From assembly GCF_964204645.1 (NCBI RefSeq), contig NC_134032.1, positions 1,304,501-1,368,500 of the forward strand: a DNA stretch of 64,000 nucleotides, given 5' to 3'. Shown here in pieces: positions 30,160-42,209 of the stretch (positions are counted from its first letter, which is position 1; the number at the start of each line of letters is the position of its first letter). Source of the stretch: Tubulanus polymorphus (lineage: Eukaryota > Nemertea > Palaeonemertea > Tubulaniformes > Tubulanidae). A program made the translations under genes and the position numbers. The notes beneath the pieces were generated by a model. It saw nothing but the letters and a program-made list of their open reading frames with translations. It made no database searches and was not told the DNA's origin.

Positions 30160-30440
30160 TTTACATTTACATGCAGCGTATATCACATGTGACATGTACA
30201 TTGACATGCACATGTATAGTATACAACTCGTGGCATGGAGATCGACATGCACATGTAAATTATATAACTTGTAACATGTAGATCGACACGCACATGTGGC
30301 AACGTGCGACATGCACGTGTAGATACGTGTACTGCGCGTGTATTCAACATGTACATGTGCAGACTTTTCAATGTGCATGTACATTTTGGTTTGTGAATGA
30401 CATGTAACATGTATGACATGTACCGGATACGTGTAATCAA
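30160..30440. repeat. ACATGT-rich cryptic repeat
   Basis: Irregular iterations of CATGTACATG, GACATGCACATGTA and related words. Open minus-strand frames rich in His/Cys/Met result from the composition. Confidence 0.8.
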
Positions 30441-30726
30441 ACACATGGGTATAAATAATTGCTGGTTGCGTGGTGTGACTGCGGTCAATTTTATCTCTTT
30501 AATTATCATCGATTATAATCGATTATCAAATAGCAGGAAGTTGTTTTTTTTTTTTTTAGTTTTGTTTGTAAATTCTCCTCTCAGTGGAAGCTAGGTCATG
30601 TGATTCAGGGGCGTGAACTCTTATTATATAATATATTACTCATCTCTTAACACGTCGATAAAAATAAATTAATAAATGTTAATTATTAACGTATTCTTCT
30701 ACTTAAAACGAAAAACTAGTCATTTA

Positions 30727-30806
30727 TTATTAATAATAATAATAATATTGATAATAATAATAATATTAATGATGATAATAATAATGGTAATAATAATAAT
30801 AATAGG
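30727..30806. repeat. (AAT)n microsatellite, interrupted
   Basis: AAT trinucleotide with GAT and GGT interruptions. Confidence 0.95.
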
Positions 30807-31009
30807 TCAATGATGTAAATGATGACAGTGTTATTGAGACTGAGAGCTGTGAGACACAACTGACTGATGTTGTGTTGTGTTTGAGACTCATGTGACTGAC
30901 GACTGATGTTGTGTGTAGTTCTATCTCATATTGTATTTGTATATAAACATTTCCTTCTCTGTCAAAGTGTTCAATATCGATATCTGTAGATAATAAATCT
31001 TTTCAGTTT

Positions 31010-31690
31010 TACTGATCACTGGTTGGTTGTACTGATCACTGGTCAGTGGTACTGATCACCGGTCGGTCGTACCGATCACCGGTCGGTCGTACCGATCACC
31101 GGTCGGTCGTACCGATCACCGGTCGGTCGTACCGATCACCGGTCGGTCGTACCGATCACCGGTCGGTCGTACCGATCACCGGGTTGGTCGTACCGATCAC
31201 CGGGTTGGTCGTACCGATCACCGGTCGGTCGTACCGATCACCGGGTTGGTCGTACCGATCACCGGTCGGTCGTACCGATCACCGGTCGGTCGTACCGATC
31301 ACCGGTCGGTCGTACCGATCACCGGTCGGTCGTACCGATCACCGGTCGGTCGTACCGATCACCGGTCGGTCGTACCGATCACCGGTCGGTCGTACCGATC
31401 ACCGGTCGGTCGTACCGATCACCGGTCGGTCGTACCGATCACCGGTCGGTCGTACCGATCACCGGTCGGTCGTACCGATCACCGGTCGGTCGTACCGATC
31501 ACCGGTCGGTCGTACCGATCACCGGTCGGTCGTACCGATCACCGGTCGGTCGTACCGATCACCGGTCGGTCGTACCGATCACCGGTCGGTCGTACCGATC
31601 ACCGGTCGGTCGTACTGATCACCGGGTTGGTTGTACTGATCATAAGTCTGTCGTACTGATCACTGGTCGGTCGTACTGATCACTGGTCAG
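31010..31690. repeat. 20-bp minisatellite, about 33 copies
   Basis: Unit ACCGATCACCGGTCGGTCGT. About 20 central copies are identical, while edge copies carry T for C at CpG sites (ACTGATCACTGG). Three units make 60 nt, so all three plus-strand frames are stop-free; this is not coding evidence. Confidence 0.97.
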
Positions 31691-31780
31691 TTGTACTGGT
31701 ATGAAAATATGAATTTAGTATGGAAAAAAATTGTATTACCCCTATCTCTCCTCCCCTCCCATCCCCCTTCTCCCCCTCTC

Positions 31781-31784
<4 letters not shown>

Positions 31785-31848
<64 letters not shown>
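31785..31848. repeat. (CT)n microsatellite
   Basis: Uninterrupted CT dinucleotide after a C-rich lead-in. Confidence 0.98.
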
Positions 31849-31852
<4 letters not shown>

Positions 31853-32549
31853 GAAATAATGAATACTCAATTCATTGTGTAATGAGGTTTGGAAACTCCT
31901 TATTCAAACTACATTCTACTACAATGTAACTGCATCTTGCTACATCGTGCTACTATAACTTATATACTACATGGTAGTAGAGTGTAGTTTAACAGTACGT
32001 TGTACTACACTGTGACTGATACACTGCGATATGGATTTATTTTGAGATGTTTTCTTATCATGTTAGTTATAATATAAAGATGGATACAGGCATTTTTTTA
32101 CTATTTGAATGTATTGATGTTTATTGAATTCTGTAGCGGCGTCCGTCTGCCTTGTCATGACATGCGCATGTAACGTACATGTGCATGTCGTGCGGTCGGC
32201 TGCTCGCGTACGAGTGGCTCACCACAACGGACAAAGCTGCCAGGTTTCGACCTCATAAACATATAAAGTTCGCCGCGCCGGTGCGCGACCGGGGGGTACG
32301 AAAAATGAGAAATACCGTCGACGTACACGAGTCGGAAATTGTGGGGATCTAAAAAAATAGTTTTCAACAACTAATCAAACAAACAAACAAACAAACGAAA
32401 TGATTCAAATTTTAGAAGAGACTAGACAATCGTTACAGTCGTGATTTTTATATTTAGCGCGTCGCCACCTATTGTGAGCGTGTGTGACTATCGAGACTCG
32501 TGTTAGAATATAAAAACACTGGCAGCTTTGTCAATGGCTCATTGCCTGT

Positions 32550-34320
<1,771 letters not shown>

Positions 34321-34919
34321 CGATCAAGAATGACCACCACCACCAGACAGAAATTAAATGTCAGGACAGGTAGGTGGCAAAAAAAGCAACAAGCTGTGTC
34401 TGTCAGCTAAACACGGTGTTTAATTAGCTGTTTAGTACTGATAGGCATAGAATAGTTGTGAAGCATGGTTTATTGGCCTGGTCTAATACTAATAGCTAGG
34501 CGACGGATAGTGGGAGTGCTCGAGTGTGGATGTCATCACAGGGAGGGGCCTGACACAAAAAGTTTTTGATCCCAGTATCCTAGGTAGGCCTACTATATAT
34601 AAAGACTTTTTGTAATTATATAGGGCTATGGTACCTATCGATACTGGGGTAAAAAACTTTTTGTGTCAGGTCCCTGTTTCAGTGAGTGGCGCCCACGGTG
34701 AGCTTCTCTTAAGGCCTGACCCAATCAATCAGTGGCTGGTTTTCTAACTAAGGCACGGGTATTCCGATTCTCAACTTAAACCTGACGCTTGGATTAAACT
34801 TGAAATGTCGGCGGTCGATTTATTCGAAGTCTATTTCTCGTAGAGTTCTGATGGAGTTGTTACAAAAACGATGACGGGATTTAGAAGTTTAAGCGATTGA
34901 GACGGATTGATCTAGTGTC

Positions 34920-34991
34920 ATGGCTGGTAAAGGCGATGCTAACATCGCGTTAGGTCCGATCAGACTCGCCGGTATTCATCGTAAATTAAAG
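34920..34991 (+). CDS. IRS1: IRS-like exon 1: start codon and PH entry
   Basis: ATG to a GTTAGT donor, 72 nt: MAGKGDANIALGPIRLAGIH and RKLK. Exit phase 0. Confidence 0.85.
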
Positions 34992-37900
34992 GTTAGTTCC
35001 CCTAATCAGTCGGAGGTGGCTATTTCTATGTGGACAGCTCATAGGCCCAACTAAATCCAAAGCGCGGTATGAGCTAATCTGTCAACCACAGAGACTGAAA
35101 TTTACGAAAGTTGAAATTCACTTAGTAGCCTTCAAACGTCTATCAGAATAGTCTGGATCCAGTTCGACAGTTGTGAGTTAAGAATTGACTCGAGAGTTAA
35201 TACTTAATACTTGATACTTAACCCCTTCAGTGCGTCTACACCGCAGTGCAGTGTACGAATCAGTGATGGATTTTGCTAGTACACCGCACTGCGGTGTATT
35301 GATGTAATTAGTAATTACTAATTATCTCTCTTGAAAGATGGCAGCACCAGTCAAACATAGTGAAATATTAGTAACTAAGGATACATCGCACCGCGGTGTA
35401 GACGCACTATAGTGCTATTCCCGTTATTCAACAATCTAGGGTGGAATTTTTCAGAATTTTCAAATTATCTTCAGCACTATAGGGTATTAATTAGTCAGTA
35501 CTGAAAGGGTTAATTCTTGATACTTAATACTGATTCAAAGAGTTCAGAGTTAACTCTAAACTCACAACTGTGGAACTGGGTCCTATCCAGATGGGTCTGT
35601 CAGAATAGTCAAAATAGCCGGACTGTAATCGATTTTGCCGGTGAAAATGTTTTTCGATTCTAAATTAATGAATTGTTTGAATCTCGTCGCAGACGATGAA
35701 AAAGAAGTATTTCGTCGTACGCGAATCGACGGAGAACGAATCGTCGCGAATCGAATACCACGATTCCGAGAAGAAATTTCGCAACAACGCGCAACCGAAA
35801 CGCGCGATAACGCTGAAACACTGCTTCAACATCAACGAGCGAACCGACGTGAAAAATCGCCACGTGGTGGCGCTGTTTACGTTGGACGATTGTTTCTGCG
35901 TGGTGTTCGACGACGCGGCGGAGATGAAACGATGGCTGACGACGCTGCAGGATTTACAACAGAAAGACCAAGAACCCGAAACCTGCAGGCCGAACTTCGG
36001 TAAGATTATATCTCGATTTCAAGATGGCTGACTGGCGGCCGTGCGTCCTTCCCTTACGAAGGGATTTATCAAAATGGCTGCTTTGTGGTCATATTGGATC
36101 CTAGCAGTTCTTGTTCTATATAATAGGTGGCCTCATTAGCTCAGTGGGATAAGGCGTGATGCTCCACTAACAGTGCTTGAGTGACAATGGGTTCGAATCC
36201 TGCTGGTTGCTTACAGTGTGCGGGCAACGCTTCAAAGGCTACGGTCCCGTTTGTCTTGGGAAACCAAGATCCAAGTGACGTAAAGCCAAAACAAACAAAC
36301 AATATTGCAGCCTTTAGGCCTAGGCCTATGTGTATGGCATGAAGAAATGAATTGTTTGGTTGTAGTTTTGAAACTGGGGAGCTTCATCTACGTTTTGATA
36401 ATATACTAGACCCGACCTAGTTGTCGTTTTTTGGAAGAACTGTAGCGCGGAAATGAGCTATAAATAACATTCGCGAATAAGCTTGCAAATACGCATCGGG
36501 CCAATGATGATCGGAAGCGTTGTCCAATGACCCGGGCTCGGTTTCATAGACTGAGCATCGAAGTTATCCCTGCGGGTAAATCCTCAATCTGGGTAACAAC
36601 CACCGTAGTAACAATGAGAAACCATTGTTGTAACTGACGAATTTCAAAATATTCCCGGGGACTATTTTTCTTCCACATTTATGAAACCCAGCCTGTGCAG
36701 TTAGCTCGGTTGTTTGAGTGGAGGACTGGGAACCGAGAGGTCCCTAGTCCGAAAACACCTCTGGGGTTGGCTGTCGAGACACATGCATGGACTAAGCTCT
36801 GCTAACTTAGTCAACCTATAAAAAGGCCCTGGCCGTCTCTTAAGACCCACTAGGGTTACGCTAATTATAACTAATTGCAATTGGGACGTAAACTCTTCTA
36901 AACAGCCCTGGTACCTATTTCTCTGTAACTATTCATGAATTTAGTGAAACTATTACCTAAATCAATTGATGTATTTATTATTTTCTAGATTATGTTTGGC
37001 CGGTTGTGATAAAACCTCGCGGAATCGGCGAGCAGAAAAAACTGGTCGGTCGTTATCGGCTGTGTTTGTCTGAATCGGCGTTGAGTTTCTATCGGTTACA
37101 CGTCGCTGCCGAGCCGGACATCGTCGTGCAGTTCACGTGGATACGCAGGTGCGGCCATACCGATTGTTATTTCTGTATGGAGGTCGGGCGGTCGGCGACC
37201 ACCGGCGCCGGTGAGATCTGGATGCAAGTCGACGACACGTTGACCGCGCAGAACATGCATGAAGCTATTCTAAAGTATGTTTCATCTAAAACCACGGGAT
37301 ACTAGAGGTTCATATTGAACCACGGGTTACTGGGGTTCATATTGAACCATGGGTTACTGGGGGTTCACCTTGAACCACGGGTTACTGGGGTTCATATTGA
37401 ACCACGGGTTACAGGGGGTTCATATTGAACCACGGGTTACAGGGGGTTCACCTTAAACCATGGGTTACTGGGGTTCATTTTAACCACGGGTTACTGGGGG
37501 TTCATATTGAACCATGGGTTACTGGGGTTCATTTTAACCACAGGTTACTGGGGGTTCATATTGAACCACGGGTTACTGGGGGTTCATATTGAACCACGGG
37601 TTACTGGAGGTTCATATTGAACCACAGGTTACTGGGGGTTCACCTTAAACCATGGGTTACTGGGGTTCATATTGGGGTTCTTAGCCTAAGCCATGACTAT
37701 GCAACTGGCCCCAGGTCTTTAAACCAAAAACTGTAGAACTGTATCCGATAGATCTAGTGGAACGATTCATACGAGCTCAAACTAGGTTTGAAAAAAAAAA
37801 CTCTGGTTAACGGGTCACCTCTGTATGATGTATCGAATTATTATTCAGGGGTCCTGCAACTCCTTGATTCCTTGAAAACTCCTTCTAAAGGAACAATATT

Positions 37901-40900
37901 TTTCAAGGTCCTTGAATATCCTTGAATTTGAGCAAAATGTCCAAAAGTCCTTGAAAACTCCTTGAATTTTGAGAAATTGGCAATTTTTTGGCTCTAGGCC
38001 GGGTATTTATACACAGATTCCACCATTAAATGGTTTACTGAGAAAAACAGTCCTGATTTTAGTGGTAGTTGACAGTAATTGATACATGAAAGTGATGCAA
38101 ACATTCCGTGAAGTTAGAAATTTTCTCCTTGAAAAGTCCTTGAATTCTGGAATGACTGATTTGTAGGAACCACCCTGTTATTTGTAGTTCTATGAAGTCG
38201 ATCAAGACCGAAATCGAAACGAAGCCGCCACCGTTCAGACCTCGTAGTCGCAGTTCGGCCGAGAAGTCGAAACCTACCGTACAACGCTCCCACTCGATGT
38301 TAGTATCGAATAACTCGTCGTCGTCGGAGTTCGGCCCGATGCGAGCGCGAACTATGAGCGAAAGTAAGAAAATAACGACCAGGTACGAAACGGTTTCACA
38401 TCTCGCGTTGTTGTTGTCGTCGTTAAATTCAGGGTCCCTACAACTCCTTGAATCCTTGAAAACTCCTTGATTTTTGAATATATTTTCCAAGGTCCTTGAA
38501 AATCCTTTAATTTTGAGAAATATCCATGAACTCCTTAAATTCTGGGAAAGTCCTATTAAAATTTTTCAAAAGGTCCTTCTCAGAAGACAGTGTATTCTAT
38601 TATTCTTCATTGTGTGACTTGTGAAAGTGGTTTCACTTTGAGATTTAAAACATTTAAACATGTAAAACCAAAACGGCACACACAACAACTGATCAAAATT
38701 CGAGAAAAACATGGATTTTGTTTTTGAATTTTCGACGTTTTTTCCTTATATATGACCGCGAAAACCTCCTTGAATTTTGAAAATTACTCCTTGAAAATTC
38801 ATTGAAAAGTCCTTGAATTCTGGATACCAGGAATTGTAGGAACCTTGAAATTAGTCGTCGCTTGGTAAATGGACGAACAAGTAACAACTTACGGAGAAAG
38901 GTATTTCCCGCGAAACTACAAAAGCTGAATACAACGCCATCTAATAGAACAGCTATGAAAATATAAGCTCGAAAACAAATGCAACGATCATTGATGCGGT
39001 TTTATGGCAGGGTGCGATCTAAGCACTTGTCCGATCGCCCGGGACGAGTATATTCTCATCAGGGCAAGTAGGTTACCCTGCGGTACGGGTCGAGAACTGT
39101 GAATGACTTACCTCCTCCTTATCAGAGAGGAACAAGAAAACTAACTTGAAACTTTATTGACGCCTTGAAAAATAACGCATTGCTTAATCGCCAAAATTCA
39201 CAATTTTAACCGTAATTTTGAGATAATTTGAAAATTTTGAAAAATTCCACCCTAGTGTGTTGAATAACGGGAATACCGCTATAGTGCGTCTACACCCCGG
39301 CGCGATGTATAATTGCCATCTTTCACTAGAGTAATTACTAATTACACCAAAACACAGCGGTGCGGTGTACTAGAGATAATTTGAAAATTTTGAAAAATTC
39401 CACCCTAGTGTGTTGAATAACGGGAATACCGCTATAGTGCGTCTACACCCCGGCGCGATGTATAATTGCCATCTTTCACTAGAGTAATTACTAATTACAC
39501 CAAAACACAGCGGTGCGGTGTACTAGCAAAATCCATCACTGATTTTCACCCCGCACTGCGGTGTAGACGCACTGAAAGGGTTAAGATAACCAAGTATGCA
39601 TGCATTATAAAACAATACAGAGTAGGTTTTAAGAGTAGGTTTGGCTAAAAAGGATAAGCCAATATTGATGACGTAGTGCACATCGACTCACGCAGAACCC
39701 CTTCAATATCTCATACTAGGTATTAATACGCAAAAACATTATTGTAACGGTTTTTACGGCGTCAAAAAAGTTCAAAAGCTTCAGCAAGGTAAATCATTCT
39801 AAAACGTTCTAACGTTTAACCCTTTCAGTGCGTCTACACCGCAGTGCGGTGTATGAATCGGTGATTGATTTTGCTAGTACACCGCACTGAGGTGTATTGA
39901 TGAAATTAGTAATTATCTCTCTTGAAAAATAGCAGCACCTGTCAAACATAGTGAAATACTAGTAACTAACGATACACCGCGCCGGGGTGTAGACGCACTA
40001 TAGTGGTATTCCCGTTATTCAACACACTAGGGTGGAATTTCTCAAAATATTCAAATTATCTCCAGCACTATAGCGTATTAATTAGTCAGCACTGAAATGT
40101 TTAATATGAGATATGTTGTGTTTATTTTCAGTCGTAAGGATGTAGCGATGGTTGATACGGAGCGTCGCGGGTATCGCGTCAGATCGAACAGTACCGATTC
40201 GCACGGCGCGTCGACCTGTAGTTCATCGGCCGCATCGTCTCAGATCGATGATTTAGACTCGTCTCATTTGAAAGGGTAAATAAATAAATATCGTCGATCC
40301 GTCGTTAGATCGATGTTAAAGATTGTGAAAAATGGATGTACGCTTGGTGAAGATTTGACTCATTGAAAATGTACTGATTTTAACTCAAACTCACAACTGT
40401 GAAACTAGATCCTGAGTTCAGAGTTAACTCTAACTCACAACTGTGTAACTAGATCCTGAGTTCAGAGTTAACTCTTAAGTCACAACTGTGAAACTAGATC
40501 CTGAGTTCAGAGTTAACTCAAAAACTCAGAACTGTGGAACTGGATTCAGTTAATTAGTTCATAGTTAGTTCATTTTCAATGAATTAACTCTAGAGTCAAA
40601 AGTTAATTCACAACTGCGAAACTGGATCCCAGTGTTTTGTGAAATTCGCGAAAAAAAGAACAACAATGTTAAGGATTTGAAGAAAATGTGATGTTCCAGA
40701 GTTCATCGATCAGACGTATCTGTAAACCATAGCGGAAACTGTTACTCACATTCTGACTAATTAATAATGAGACGAGTAGTACTGTTAACTGTTTATTTGA
40801 CGCACGAGCTTTCGCTACTACCGGTAATTGATAGAAGCTTTATCGGATAAATGAGAAAATAGTTAAATAGTTAACCTATACTACTACTAGTTACATCTGG

Positions 40901-42175
40901 TAACCTATACTACTACTAGTTACATCTGGTTATTTATTCTAAACCCGGTTAACACCAGGCTACTCTACAATTGAATCTTCTCATCACATTTTGACTGTCA
41001 TCACTGATGTTCATTTTGTAGATCAAACAGTGATTTCGGTGATAATTGCTATTTTGATATGGGTCCAGCCTCATCCAGCTGTAATGGTACGATTATTGTT
41101 TATTTATCGATTGATTTTCATCCCTCTGTTGTACTGTTGATTAATGAAATGATTTCGATGTTGATGTCTATAGTTTCAGCTGCGTCGACCCCGTCGTCGA
41201 GCTCGGGTCTACCATCATTCAACACCATTCTTCAAACTTCTCAAACTTCTATTCATCCTCAAGGTAAACAACATATACTTTAACTAATCCAATCAGGTTT
41301 TCTAGGTCTACCCAATCATGGGTAGGTTTAATAGTTTAGGTTGATCCAATCAGATTTGTTTAATAGTTTAGGTTGATCCAATCAGATTAGTTTTATAGTT
41401 TAGGTTGATCCAATCAGATTGGTTTAATAGTTTAGGTTGATCCAATCAGATTGGTTTAATAGTTTAGGTTGATCCAATCAGATTGGTTTTATAGATTAGG
41501 TTGATCCAATCAGATTTGTTTAATAGTTTAGGTTGATCCAATCAGATTGGTTTAATAGTTTAGGTTGATCCAATCAGATTGGTTTAATAGTTTAGGTTGA
41601 TCCAATCAGATTGGTTTAAAAGTTCAGGTTGATCCAATCAGATTGGTTTAATAGTTTAGGTTGATCCAATCAGATTGGTTTAAAAGTTCAGGTTGATCCA
41701 ATCAGATTGGTTTAATAGTTTAGGTTGATCCAATCAGATTGGTTTTATAGTTTAGATTGATCCAATCAGATTGGTTTGATAGTTTAGGTTGATCCAATCA
41801 AATTAGTTTAATAGTTTCGCTCCATTTTCAGGTGATTATATGGATATGGCAGACGGTATTCCAGGTGGCGCCACTTTGACGTTACCGCTGGATTCTGGGT
41901 ATTTAGATATGACGCCAGTTGTGCAGATGCTTCCTACACTAGCCGAACAAACTGGTGCGTGTTTTCACTGTTTTACTATTACAGCCATACTCCGTAATAA
42001 GAGGCTGACTTCTTTTTCAACGCCACTCCTTACTTTAACGCGGTAGTGACTCACAACACCAGCCATTGTAGAAAACACTTCTCCCTGGGAGAGATGACTG
42101 ATTCATGGAATAGAGTTAGAGGCTGGGGGGTAATTATACCAAAGTTGGAACGCATCTGAACTCAGTCTGGTGTCA

Positions 42176-42209
<34 letters not shown>

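Noticed and set aside
31046-31659. 190-codon frame with a 20-residue period (RSYRSPVGRTDHRSVVPITG)
   Set aside because: The 20-bp array has no stop in any frame; homogeneous DNA repeat, not protein selection.
36128-36215. Functional tRNA gene
   Set aside because: A and B boxes are present, but the arms do not give a clean cloverleaf and a SINE-like body with a tail follows.
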